Below the pieces are notes generated by a model. That model was not told the DNA's origin, made no database searches, and was given only the letters and a program-made list of their open reading frames with translations. The position numbers and the translations under genes are program-made. 64,000 bases of DNA from Ascarosepion bandense (Eukaryota > Mollusca > Cephalopoda > Sepiida > Sepiidae): positions 1,384,501 through 1,448,500 of the forward strand of contig JBBBDQ010000332.1 in the NCBI GenBank assembly GCA_037127315.1. Reading direction: 5' to 3'. Positions 1 through 9,396 of this stretch are shown one piece after another (position 1 is the first letter of the stretch; each line of letters opens with the position of its first letter).

Positions 1-40
1 ACTACGGTATAGTTATTATTGCACAGAATAAAAGTATAAA

Positions 41-41
<1 letters not shown>

Positions 42-89
<48 letters not shown>
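42..89. repeat. (TA)n microsatellite
   Basis: Uninterrupted TA dinucleotides. They abut the outer edge of the hammerhead foldback that follows, as in several other copies of that family. Confidence 0.95.
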
Positions 90-94
<5 letters not shown>

Positions 95-120
95 ATTATA
101 CTTCAGAAAGTGTACAAACG

Positions 121-186
121 ACAATCTACTAAAACACTGTACATTTTGTTTCGACATTGAAAGAACAATGTCTCATCAGGTAGTTA
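121..186 (-). ncRNA. Hammerhead ribozyme motif, damaged cleavage site
   Basis: Read on the minus strand, CTGATGA is the complement of 173-179. A perfect 7-bp stem II pairs the complements of 166-172 and 153-159, and GAAA is the complement of 149-152. The stem I strands CTAC and GTAG are both present. Compared with the plus-strand copy at 462-523, the bases GT just before the expected cut are missing, so this arm probably no longer cleaves normally. Confidence 0.7.
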
Positions 187-454
187 ATAATGTTGGTAGT
201 AAACGTTATTTTTGAAAAGAAAATTTTAAAAAAGCTTACTTTCTTTTATTTTTTAGAAATCTTTTCGTACGAGGTAAGGGAATATTAAAAAGAGGAAAAA
301 AAAAGAAAGACGGTAGAAAAGATGAGAAAGCAAAAACTTCACTTTTTCACACACTCTTTTTTAATATCCTCTTACCTCGTACGAAAAGATTTCCAAAAAT
401 AAAAAGAAGTGAGTTTTCTTAAATTTTCTTTTAAAAGATGACGTTTATTACCAT

Positions 455-526
455 CATTATTATCTACCTGATGAGACATTGTTCTTTCAATGTCGAAACA
501 AAATGTACAATTTTGTAGTAGATTGT
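455..526 (+). ncRNA. Hammerhead ribozyme, type I, apparently intact
   Basis: All parts of a hammerhead are visible. Stem I pairs ATCTAC (462-467) with GTAGAT (518-523). The core CTGATGA is 468-474. Stem II pairs GACATTG (475-481) with CAATGTC (488-494), seven perfect pairs closing a TTCTTT loop. GAAA is 495-498. Stem III pairs CAAAAT (499-504) with ATTTTG (510-515) around GTACA. The UA before the scissile bond is 516-517, giving a GUA triplet and a predicted cut between 517 and 518. The centre of stem III (AAATGTACA) is close to palindromic, which would also permit dimer formation. Family knowledge: conserved CUGANGA, GAAA and UH are the catalytic signature. Activity and transcription are inferred. 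Confidence 0.88.
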
Positions 527-644
527 AGTTTGTATATGTGCTATAATTTATAATAAATATTCATTGCTCTATTTTTATTTTAGCACTGTTTTAAATTAAT
601 GTTTTGTACATTGCAAATATTTTCTTTGTTCCTTATTCATTTGG

Positions 645-662
645 ATACACACACACGCACAG

Positions 663-694
<32 letters not shown>

Positions 695-705
695 TTATAT
701 ATAAA
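645..705. repeat. (AC)n then TA-rich microsatellite
   Basis: An imperfect ACAC tract passes into ATAT next to the end of foldback element 1. Confidence 0.9.
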
Positions 706-794
706 GAAATGAAAGAACAGATAGATTAACACTCACTACACATGCATTTACTTTTATAAAGAGTGCTCAATACAAAGTAAATTTAATATTTTAT

Positions 795-1000
795 TTATCG
801 CTAATTCAGTAATGAATTAGAGCACTCTAACTACTGGCGTATGATACATCATACGTTAAAAGTCTGTCTTCTACCGATAGCTCAGAGGTAGAATCGCCGA
901 CTGACGCCAATTTGGCCGGGTTTCAATCCTGGCTAAAAGCAATCGGATGCCTAACCTTACTGATGAGCTGTGATACAGCGTAACAGATCTGTCTGCAGAT

Positions 1001-1036
<36 letters not shown>
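795..1036 (+). mobile_element. tRNA-derived SINE, family B, with (TA)n tail
   Basis: A tRNA-like head contains an A-box-like TAGCTCAGAGGTAGA and a B-box-like GGGTTTCAATCC. A body follows with the family block ending CTGTCTGCAGATGAC, then (TA)n as the tail. Upstream, a conserved block (CAGTAATGAATTAGAGCACT) recurs in the copies at 29676 and 57355. Pol III promoters of this type are internal. The head differs too much from a functional tRNA to be called a tRNA gene. Confidence 0.85.
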
Positions 1037-1037
<1 letters not shown>

Positions 1038-1300
1038 AATGAGTAAGGAACGAGAAAAATATTGACGATGTTCAAAACATTAATTTAAAACTGTGCTCAA
1101 TATAAAAATAGAGCTATGAATATTTATTATAATTTAGAAGATGTTCAAATTACAATCTACTACAAAAATGTACATTTTGTTTCGACATTGAAGGAAAAAA
1201 TAGCGTTTAATACCTAATGAGATTTTGTTCATTCATTGTCGAAAGAAAATGTACAATTTCTGATAGATTGTAATTTGAACATGTTCTAAATTATAATTTA
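1036..1300. mobile_element. Foldback element 1 family, second copy with deleted centre
   Basis: Bases 1036-1192 match the minus-strand half of element 1, and 1193-1300 match the plus-strand half, joined with the middle missing. The plus side carries a hammerhead relic: CTAATGA at 1214-1220 replaces CTGATGA (G5 to A, a catalytic position), and GAAAG replaces GAAAC. The minus side keeps stem III and the GTA site but has lost CTGATGA. Both are probably inactive. Confidence 0.75.
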
Positions 1301-1301
1301 T

Positions 1302-1426
1302 ATATATATATATATATATATGCAAGACCAGTTTTGAAAGAACAGATATATGCCCAAACCTTTTTCATAGCTTCCTCTTTGCTATACAACGTACCTTTCA
1401 ATATATATATGTATATATATATATAT
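1302..1426. repeat. Two short (TA)n tracts
   Basis: TA arrays at about 1302-1321 and 1400-1426 flank ordinary AT-rich sequence. Confidence 0.85.
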
Positions 1427-1429
1427 TTA

Positions 1430-2040
1430 GTTGTAATCTGAGGAAAAGAACAGAAAATAAATAAAGAAGACAATAGGAATTTTTTTTTCTTGCCTACGTG
1501 TTTCGTTTCGTGAATGGTCTTTATCAAGGCAATGAGTTGAAATTAATTTTATTTTAAATAAGGTAGCTATAAAGAAATATTGTTGGCTATAAAAAAAAAA
1601 CACGCTCATAAATATTCATAAGATTAACTGAAAATGTCAATCATTTAAAAAGCGTCATAGTTCTTGTTTGAAGAGAAGTTTTATTTGCAGTATTATGATA
1701 TGCTATTATATCTCACAAAGAGATAGAAACTAACTTTTTTCAATTTTTTATTATATTTTTGTTTTTTACGTTGGTTTGGGAAAGTACTGTTTTCATTAGG
1801 CAAGGTGAGATTGAGAAAAACCGTAGATTAACATGTTGATAATATTTAATGGCAGTGTTCTTCAGAACTTTCCTACTGAGAAAATTGTTTACTCTTTTGA
1901 TGACTATGGCTATTTTTAGGTTGAAAATATGGTCAATTTTTTTTTCTGTGTATGACCAGTGCATTTGTTAAATTAGTAATTATGAGGTCTCTTTTGTCTT
2001 CATAGATACGTTTTTTAAATTTTCTGCTTGTTTCAATAAT
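1430..2040. other. AT-rich non-coding stretch, no feature recognised
   Basis: No coding frame, RNA gene or known repeat is recognised. A motif TTTATCAAGGCAATG near 1520 recurs at about 30655 and, inverted, near 32240, so part of this is probably an old unclassified repeat. Confidence 0.5.
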
Positions 2041-2048
2041 GTATATGT

Positions 2049-2049
2049 A

Positions 2050-2091
<42 letters not shown>
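2049..2091. repeat. (TG)n microsatellite
   Basis: About twenty TG dinucleotides in a row. Confidence 0.95.
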
Positions 2092-2095
<4 letters not shown>

Positions 2096-2423
2096 GAGAG
2101 GGGCACTACTATATAAAAAAAACGATACTTAAGTTATATTTTAAAAATTAGTAACCCTTCTTGAATCTTTTGTTTTAATTCCAAGCTAATAAACGGAATT
2201 TAATATTTACACTAAGCAAAATAATTTGATGCATTTCAAACCGAAGTCAAATTGATTGGAATGATTTTTTATTATCAGTAAAATCACTAAACTCGTCCAT
2301 ATTAGACAAATCTGTCAACAGGCATAATTTTCTTTTTTAAAAATATTTGTCAAGAATAAAATATACTTCAAAAGCTGATTTTTAAGTATGACTGAAATTA
2401 TCTCAGCAGAATATTTTTTAATT

Positions 2424-2424
<1 letters not shown>

Positions 2425-2501
<77 letters not shown>
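2425..2501. repeat. (TCTA)n passing into (TA)n
   Basis: A compound microsatellite: tetranucleotide TCTA units, then uninterrupted TA. Confidence 0.95.
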
Positions 2502-2503
<2 letters not shown>

Positions 2504-2636
2504 ACTAAGAGGTTTTGTTCCGACACTGTCTCCTATCAAGTGAGGAGGTTTATTTCAAGATTTGTTCTGATACTATATTGTCGAAACAAAATGGCTACTT
2601 TTTAGTGATATTTTAATATATTTGTTATAAATTCTA

Positions 2637-2642
<6 letters not shown>
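2502..2642. mobile_element. Short hammerhead-like foldback relic between two (TA)n arrays
   Basis: About 140 bases are bracketed by TA arrays. The plus strand has CTGATAC followed by TTGTCGAAAC and CAAAATGGCTAC. The minus strand has TTGATAG followed by a GACA/TGTC stem and GGAAC. Both resemble hammerhead cores with mutated catalytic bases. It is probably a distant, decayed relative of element 1. Confidence 0.4.
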
Positions 2643-2692
<50 letters not shown>

Positions 2693-2766
2693 AAATAAAT
2701 TTCGAAGTTCAGAACCGTTGTATGATCATTTCTACATGAAATCTTTAAGAGAGATTTCACATTTAC

Positions 2767-2803
<37 letters not shown>
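2643..2803. repeat. Two (TA)n arrays
   Basis: TA arrays at about 2643-2687 and 2769-2803, with about 80 bases between them. Confidence 0.9.
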
Positions 2804-2804
<1 letters not shown>

Positions 2805-2899
2805 TCTATCATCATGCAAAATCTGTGTCTGTTTGTTAGTCTCTCTCTCTCTCTCTTGTTTTGCTCTGAGACAATTCCAAACTGATCTCCACTGACCTC

Positions 2900-3345
2900 G
2901 TTCGAATGCCCTTAATTTGTGTTCATCTGTGGATGTCCGACTTCGTGGATTAACAAGACGTTAACAAAAGATAAATCAGATATGAAAAGACCGCCGTTCC
3001 TCTACCATCACCAACGTTACTTCCTCCACATACCACCACCCTTCAGTCTTCCACATCACCGTCCCATCCATCGTGCATAAAACCCACACTTGTCTCCGAG
3101 CATCACTTGCCGTCTTACCAAACAGGGCGTCCAAACTAAAATCCTGCCCGCTGCCGCCATAATCTTCAGTTCACGCCATTTGCTCAGCCGCTGCAATCTT
3201 CGTCTGTCCCTAAAGCCGTACAATACATTGTTAATGAGCAAGGTGACGACGACTGGATACGATAAAAATGAAGCGAAGATGGTGGTTGGTCGGTCGGTTG
3301 GGCTGAATTTCTGGCGGGGTGGGGATAAAACGATAAGCAACATTT
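2900..3345. other. Unassigned block of ordinary composition
   Basis: This stretch is less AT-rich than its surroundings, contains CpGs, and does not resemble any repeat family in the window. An 88-codon open frame exists on the plus strand, but I recognise no domain or splice-bounded exon. It could be an unrecognised repeat, a degenerate exon or a regulatory block. I cannot decide from sequence alone. Confidence 0.35.
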
Positions 3346-3449
3346 ACTGGAAGTAAGAAAAAAGAATTTTAGAATGGGGCAAAATCTTGCCATAGAACTA
3401 AATAGAGGGTATTTTCTAATACTACCGCTACTACTACTACCATTAATAT

Positions 3450-4460
3450 TATTGCTGCTACTTCGGTTGAGAAGAAGAAAATTGAGAAGAAAAGGAAAGA
3501 AAAAATAAATATAAAAGAAGGAAGAGAAAAACAGATAGAGAAAAAGAAGCAACCGAAGAATTTCTCAAAGCTGCCTTAACAGAAACAACAAAGAAAGAAA
3601 AAAAAGTTTGAAAAAGAGAAAAAAAAGAAAGTTACAAATGAAGAAAAATTTATAGCGTCAGATGTTACAAAAAAAAACGGATGAAAAATGCCATAAAAGA
3701 AGAGAAAGAAGAAGAAGGAAAACGAGAATACAATCGAAAAAGAAGCCAAATAAAGAATTTTTAGCGGTAAAAATAACAAAGAAAGAAGAAATGAAAAAGA
3801 ATGGCGGAGGAGGAAATGTAAAAAGAAAGGAGGAAAACGAGCCAAATCAAGTAGAATTCTACTGACAGCAATAACAAAAGCAGACATGAAATGAAAATGG
3901 AGCGAAGAGAAAAAGGAGAGGAAGGAAAAGGAAGAATGAGTTAAATAAAGAAATACAAAACAGCAATAAGAAAGTCAAATGAAAACGGGGGAGGAAGATG
4001 AAAAGTTGGAAAAGGAGGTAGAGGAGGAAAAAATGGAGAGAAAAAAGGTCAAATAAAGTAATATAGAGACCACAATAACAAAGACAAAGAAGAAAGTTAA
4101 AGGAAGATGAAGAGTCGAAGGAGAAGAAGGAAGAAAAGAAAAAAGAAAGGAGAAAAAAAGAGCTAAACAGAAGGAATATGAAGACCGTAATAACGAAAAC
4201 AAAGAAGAAATGACAAAGGTGGAGGAAGATGATGAGTTGGAGGAGAAGAAGAAAGAAAAGAAAAAAAAAGAGAAGAAAAAAGTAAAAAAGAAGCAATATG
4301 AAGACCGTAATAACGAAAACAAAGAAGAAATGACAAAGGTGGAGGAAGATGAGGAGTTGGAGGAGAAGAAAGAAGAAAAGAAAAAAAAGAGAAGAAAAAA
4401 GCCAAAAAGAAGAAATATTAAGTCAGTAATAACGAAAACAAAGAAATGACAACAAAAAAA
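3450..4460. repeat. Purine-rich minisatellite, about 120-bp period
   Basis: Nearly all purine on the plus strand. The phrase AAGACCGTAATAACG begins at 4181 and again at 4301 (exactly 120 bases), with a third variant at about 4420. Progressively more diverged versions occur near 4055, 3945, 3855 and 3745. The right-hand units are the most alike, so the newest duplications are at that end. Long open frames here are Lys/Glu-rich or Phe/Ser-rich artefacts of the repeat. Confidence 0.85.
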
Positions 4461-4654
4461 AAAAAAAAAAAGAGAAAGATAAAAGGATTTTGCAAAATTC
4501 ATAAAAGTAGAATCGGCATGCTGGTTTCAGGTTTCGACCGATGTCGTAACATTCACTTTTACAGTTACCATGGAAAGGTATGCATCTATCTCTGCCCACC
4601 ATTTAAGCTTCAGTTGGCAACCAGTCCAGGAGAAAGACAACATTAGAATCAAAA

Positions 4655-4912
4655 CCGTCAGTTAAGTCTCTTTCAAGACATGGCTGACTGGATAGAAGAT
4701 TTTCCCGCAATAGGTTGCTATTACTTTCTGCAGTAGACTGGTGGCCAACCAAGGATGTAGAACTCGGTATGTCCTGCTATGTAATCCATAGCTTGAGGGA
4801 GAAGAGACGGATTAATACCTTTCCAAGGGTATTTTCGAGTAAGTGAATGCAATGAATTCAACTGAAATTCGATCTCGGCTTTCCCATTTGTGAACGAAAC
4901 CGATGAGGATCT
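4655..4912 (-). mobile_element. tRNA-derived SINE, family A, diverged copy
   Basis: Read on the minus strand this carries the family A order: a head ending near AATTTCAGTTGAATTCATTG, CATTCACTTAC, the GGTATTAATCCGTCTCTTC block, and the AAGACATG hairpin arm near the 3' end. It is diverged and lacks the last part of the tail. Confidence 0.75.
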
Positions 4913-5037
4913 GAAAACACCCCTCAAATTCCGACCCGTTATTCATTTCAGCCCCGAGAGATCAAAACTTACAACAGCTTTTATTCTTGTGGTGGATAGG
5001 GAAGTAAAAATTAAAAGAAACTCTTTTCTCTTTTTTT

Positions 5038-5396
5038 TTTTTTAATCGTATCGCCCCGAACAAGGCGGTAACGCCACTGATGTGCTGGGGCTACATAAGA
5101 GTGAATAGATTGGAAAAGAGAAAGCCGGAAAACACATCCTAAACAGGGAACCAGGGATGAGCCTCTACACTTGTTCAATAGACGTGGGTGGAGTGTGAAC
5201 CGGGCGATAGTTTAGTCTATCTACTCCAATTGAAAAATTAAACAAAATAAAAAGAAAAAAGAAAAGTGAAAGGATTGGAAAAGAAAAAGCCGGAAACCAC
5301 ATCCTAAATAGAGAACAAGGGATGAGCCTCTACACCTGTTCAATAGACGTGGGTGGAGTGTGAACCGTGCGATAGTTAGTCTATCTACTCCAGTTA
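5038..5396 (-). mobile_element. Repeat D (CR1/L2-tailed SINE-like element), two 3'-type units
   Basis: Family D is oriented by its 3' tail, which reads on the minus strand as TACGTAGCCCC..., then a GGCGTTACCGCC hairpin, CTTGCTCGGGG, and an A-rich end. Here the tail sits at about 5038-5100. The internal block (GATTGGAAAA through CTACTCCA) is present twice, at about 5108-5232 and 5272-5396. No protein is encoded. The tail matches the CR1-like LINE at 51590-52190. Confidence 0.8.
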
Positions 5397-5399
5397 AAT

Positions 5400-6060
5400 G
5401 TAGCAGTAGAGAGATGGTTATGGTTTATTAAATTGACCTTGTGTGAAACATAACCGAATCACCACAACTAATAAGCTTATTCAAAGGGTCATCAGAAGAT
5501 TGATTTGTGGAAGAATAAAATATTTCGTTTGTAGGTTTCAAGTAAATTTTATTAACTGAACAGAATAAGATGAATTTGTAGGTGTTAAATGTTCAATGAG
5601 AAATAGTAGTAAGAAGTTTCTTGAATCAAAAGTTCGTAGTTGTAACTTGTGTGTATGTAAAGATAAACAGGATAGTAATGAAGTCTGTGTTTCTTTCCTT
5701 TTTTATAGCCGGTGAGAAAGTAAGAAGGAAGGTGAAGCAATATAGGAAATTGTACATATCGGACTTTAGTTTTTAGGAGTCAGTTGAAGTATCTTGTTGT
5801 TGCTGTCATCTTCTTTGCTGACAGTGTGAATGTGGAGGATGGAGACGAAGAAGTAAAAGAAATTAGCATGAGTGAAGAAGGAGAATAAATGTGTGACCGG
5901 ACCTTACGTCCTGGTCAGACTTTTAGTTTTTTTTTTTTGTCGCATGTTGCTGGTGTATGATATCACGACTTCCATTTCACTGACTGATTCGGCTTTCTTT
6001 CTTTCTTTTTTATACCGAAAAAAAATTAACATAGACTTGTGATATGATTAAAAAAAAAAA
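5400..6060. other. AT-rich interval, no feature recognised
   Basis: No coding frame or repeat family is recognised. Short A and T runs only. Confidence 0.5.
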
Positions 6061-6064
6061 AATT

Positions 6065-6160
6065 CTCAAGCGTTCACCAATCTCGGTACTGACTAGGCTC
6101 GACGCTGCTTAACTTCGGCCATCGTACGAGAACTGGTGTTTGAACGTCATATGGCCTTAA
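6065..6160 (-). pseudogene. 5S rRNA-like fragment
   Basis: The minus strand reads GGCCATATGACGTTC, CACCAGTTCTCGTACGATGG and CCGAAGTTAAGCAGCGTCGA, then a diverged version of the TGGATGGGTGACCGC region. This is the 5S rRNA order with many substitutions, and the 3' end is lost into a poly-T. It is best explained as the head of a 5S-derived SINE or a 5S pseudogene. Confidence 0.75.
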
Positions 6161-6339
6161 ATAAATTTCTTTAAGTTAGAGCCGGCTGAAAATGGCTTAA
6201 AATAGTTACCGCCTTGAGTATATGTAAATATTTAATCTAGACATCCCAGTTACTCTTTTCACAGAATATACTGAAGTGTTATTTTACTCGTTTTTAAGAT
6301 CCGATCACTGAACACATGGTTCGCCTGAAAATAAATTCG

Positions 6340-6435
6340 TTGAGCCTCGATTCATTCACTTACGCAGAAATACCATTGTTAAAAGGCATGAATCAATTGT
6401 TTCTCCCTCCAGCTATTGGTTGAATATTGTTACGA
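6340..6435 (+). mobile_element. SINE family A, short degraded fragment
   Basis: Only the CATTCACTTACGCAGAAATACC block and a poor version of the TTCTCCCTCCAGCTATTGG block remain. Confidence 0.4.
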
Positions 6436-6439
6436 GGAT

Positions 6440-7170
6440 TCATTTCTATATAAAAAAAAATATTAATAAAGTCAACGAAAAGATTAAAATTTATAGTAAG
6501 GGATTCTACTGAGTCCTATTTGTTAATATAAAAAAAAGTTTTCATTCATGAAGTAGTTGTAAAATAGAGAAATTAGAAATAGAACGTTTGGAAGATTCAA
6601 GATCATTCCAGTATATTCTAGAAAATCTAGATGACTCGAGAAACATGCTAATTAGGTGCTAGCCCCTATTAAAATAGTTTTTTTTGAAGAGAATTGTCAT
6701 TTGTAAAAAGGTAATTTCTGGCATTATCAACTCTGGCTTTGATTCGTGGATTATTATATCCAGCCGAAAGAATCTTTATAAAAAGTTACCACCACCACCA
6801 ACAACAACAACAAAAAAAATGAGGAACCTCTGGAATTAAATTGATAAATAAAGTTTTTGAATATTTTTATTGCTCAAACTAAAAATTATTCTATATATAT
6901 ATATATTTGTGGATTTCCAGTAATATCACTAAGATTCCTTCGCTATCTCTAACGTGGTAAAGATACTTGACTCTTTCACTTCCCTCGTAACACTTCGAGA
7001 GTAGACTTAAACCTATACGTTTAATGTTTTGACTGCCTCAGTTTAATCTTTGTATATATTTTGTTTTGTGTTTATTAGTAAATGAAATATTTGTTTGTGT
7101 TTTAGCTCTGTGTTTTGGTAAATCATTTTCTTTTCTTTTGTTACAACTTCTAACTCGTAACAATATCAAG
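6440..7170. other. AT-rich interval, no gene recognised
   Basis: Contains an (ACCACC)(AAC) stretch near 6788 and a short (TA)n at 6893-6906. Nothing else recognised. Confidence 0.5.
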
Positions 7171-7177
7171 AAAGATT

Positions 7178-7325
7178 GGGTTCTAATATTAAGCATAAGT
7201 TTTCTTTTTGTTTCCATTCTCTCCAAAACCTGGTTATTACTAACATTTTCTATCGATGGTATCCTCAGCATCCTTCTGTAGAACCACATTTCTGCTGCTT
7301 CGAATCTTCCCTTCTTTGAGAAGAT
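7178..7325 (-). pseudogene. RTE-like LINE, C-terminal fragment
   Basis: The minus strand encodes MWFYRRMLRIPSIENVSNNQ then VLERMETKRKLMLNIR. This is the conserved C-terminal segment downstream of the RT domain in the 'endonuclease-reverse transcriptase' LINEs common in invertebrate genomes. Only about 40 residues align before the frame runs into unrelated sequence. Compare the longer copy at 57661-58455. Confidence 0.75.
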
Positions 7326-7329
7326 TTAA

Positions 7330-7645
7330 CGGGAGACTTGGTTGGCTTCCAAACTGCTGTTAAAAGAAATGGCAACCTACTGCGTGAAAAAAACTTCTGT
7401 CTACTCAGTCATGGATCAAAACAGAAATGATCATCCAAGCGTGTATCACGGACTGATTGATCTGTGTAAGAGAACTGAATAGCAGGACAGATCGGGTTCT
7501 ATAGCCTTGGTGGGCAACCAGTCTATTGCAGAAAGAAATGGCAACCTACTGCAGGAAAAAATCTTCTGTCTTGTCAGTTATGGATTGAAAGAGACATGAT
7601 CACCTAAGCGTGTATCACGTAATTAATTGGCTGACTGAATGTCAA
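7330..7645 (+). mobile_element. SINE family A, two partial 3' ends in tandem
   Basis: The block AATGGCAACCTACTGC occurs twice, at about 7368 and 7540, each followed by the sequence leading to GCGTGTATCACG. So two 3' portions lie head to tail (about 7335-7450 and 7478-7645). The tRNA-like heads are missing. Confidence 0.75.
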
Positions 7646-7759
7646 AAGAATCGCTGATGTTTTCCTAGAAAATGTATGGACACGCCTCGCACCGTAATAA
7701 TTCAATGAATAAATTTGATAAGTGAGAACTGTGCTGGACCCTTACGTAATACCTGTCCT

Positions 7760-8112
7760 CTTTTATAGACTAAACTATCGCCCAATTCACACTCTACCCA
7801 CGTGTATTGAACAGGTGTAGAGGCTCATCCCTTGTTCCCTGTTTAGGATGTGGTTTCCGGCTTTCTCTTTTCCAATATTTCCAGTCTTTTCACTCTTTTC
7901 TTTTTAATTTTTTTTCAATTGGAGTATATAGACTAAACTATCGCCCCGTTCACACTCCACTCACGTCTATTGAACAGGTTAAGAGGCTCATCCCTTGTTC
8001 CCTGTTTAGGATGTGGTTTCCGGCTTTCTCTTTTCCAATCTTTTCACTCTTATGTAGCCCCCTGCACATAAGTGGCTTTACCGCCTTGCTCGGGATGATA
8101 TGATTAAAAAAA
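7760..8112 (+). mobile_element. Repeat D, two units, plus orientation
   Basis: Two copies of the internal block (ACTAAACTATCGCCC to TTTTCCAAT) are followed by the LINE-like tail: TATGTAGCCCCCTGCAC, a GGCTTTACCGCC hairpin with one mismatch, CTTGCTCGGGATGATATGAT and poly-A. It is inverted relative to the copy at 5038. Confidence 0.85.
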
Positions 8113-8455
8113 AAAATAGTAGCAAATGCCAGACAATATCCCCCAAGAAGAAGGAAAGATTCGAAGCAACAGAAATGTGGTTCTACAGAAGGATGCTGAG
8201 GATGTCGTGAACAGAACATGTGAGCAACAACGAGGTTTTGGATAGAATGGAAACAAAGACAAAACTTATGCTTAATATTAGAAAGAAAGAGTTGAAGTTT
8301 CTGGGACACATAATGATTAAAGAGGACTTGGAGAACCTGATACACACAAGGCAGATAGAGGAAAAGAGAAACAGAGGAAAACAACATGTGACATACTTGA
8401 TGAGCTTAAGCAAATGGATTGGAGAGCAGTGTTGGGGATAAATAACAAGACAAAA
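8113..8455 (+). pseudogene. RTE-like LINE, C-terminal fragment
   Basis: The plus strand encodes a FYRRMLRMS-like segment, a stop, then VSNNEVLDRMETKTKLMLNI, KKELKFLGHIMIKEDLENLI and a KRNRGKQHVTYLMSL-like region. This is the C-terminal zone following the RT palm in RTE-like LINEs. It has stops and is 5'-truncated. It follows the poly-A of the repeat D copy directly. A family-typical basic RDRGKQ segment survives as RNRGKQ. Confidence 0.8.
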
Positions 8456-8544
8456 TATCATGGATGACACAAAATTTGATATTGGGAAACCCAACAAGGG
8501 TTGACATACCGTAAAAGCAACATACGTAACTGTTCTCTTTTCTT

Positions 8545-8592
8545 ATAGATTGTAACCTGAGGAGGTTTGTAACCGAAACGTTATCATGCATT
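8545..8592 (+). ncRNA. Hammerhead-like motif with no stem III
   Basis: GTAAC (8552-8556), CTGAGGA (8557-8563), a perfect GGTT/AACC stem closed by TGT (8564-8574), GAAAC (8575-8579), then GTTAT (8580-8584), which can pair with GTAAC. CTGAGGA fits the CUGANGA rule. The normal stem III and UH site are not evident. Reported small hammerhead variants with diminished stem III, linked to Penelope-like elements, cleave as dimers. Whether this one does is unknown. Confidence 0.45.
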
Positions 8593-8599
8593 TTTTGTT

Positions 8600-9120
8600 T
8601 TGTTTTGTTATGTTTTTTTTTTATTTTTTTTTATTTAGAAGTAGGGACAATTTGTGGGGGTCTTCATCACACGAAATACGTTATGTAAAATATTTTCTAA
8701 AAAAACATTTCATACAGATAAAACTTTCATGAGACGGACAATACTAGCGTTTGTTCAAATAATACCAAAAAGAAAAAAAAATAATAATTTGAAAAATCAA
8801 TGCATTTCCCATGCACGATTTTTTTATCTGGTTGTAGACATTGGAATATCAAAGATAAGCCATGAAAATGGTGTGGTAATTCAAATAAAATGTCCACCAT
8901 CGACACATTAAGATTGGTTTAGCAATAGCGACACATATTAGGAAGATTTGAAAAGCATATATGTTTTATAAGAATGGTTCAACTTACCTATACCAGCAAA
9001 AAGGTCAGCGCATATCACATAAAAAAGAAAAAGAAAAGAAAAATAGATTAGGACAAACATGTTTGAAGAGTTCATCAAATTATAAAACATGGAACATAGA
9101 AAAATGAAATAATCCTCCCT
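8600..9120. other. AT-rich interval, no feature recognised
   Basis: Long A and T runs; no repeat family or coding evidence recognised. Confidence 0.5.
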
Positions 9121-9145
9121 ATTATAATAAAAGCCGTTGTGTGTG

Positions 9146-9349
9146 TATATATATATATATATATATTTCCTGTCACGTTTATGAAGAGAAAGTTAATAAC
9201 GAGGCAGCGTCAGCTCAGTTCATTCTCTCTACAACCAGTTATTAAACTTTACTACCAGTTATGAAAGTTCTTGCCGCGTGTTTGCTCTATTACAGTGACT
9301 TATTATTTTACGTTTTTGCCATAATTACTGTACATTTTTCTTGCTTCAG

Positions 9350-9395
<46 letters not shown>
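9146..9395. repeat. Two (TA)n arrays
   Basis: TA arrays at about 9146-9168 and 9354-9395. Confidence 0.9.

Positions 9396-9396
<1 letters not shown>

Larger units (their letters stand above)
90..645. mobile_element. Foldback element 1, hammerhead-bearing inverted repeat
   Basis: A long inverted repeat. Bases about 90-313 are nearly the reverse complement of about 343-556, with a short purine-rich centre. The right side continues to about 645 with sequence found at the edge of other copies (1036-1110, 45780-45860, 51477-51560). Each arm contains a hammerhead ribozyme motif, the left on the minus strand and the right on the plus strand. There is no coding capacity. Known context: hammerheads of this kind occur in Penelope-like retroelements and in small non-autonomous retrozymes. 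No Penelope reverse transcriptase is visible here, so the mobilising enzyme is inferred at most. Confidence 0.85.

Noticed and set aside
795..1036. tRNA gene
   Set aside because: The A- and B-box-like sequences are there, but the cloverleaf is not complete, and the same unit recurs with a fixed body and TA tail, so it is a SINE.
3859..4502. Overlapping Phe/Ser/Leu-rich and Lys/Glu-rich frames
   Set aside because: Both strands of the purine minisatellite are open by composition alone.
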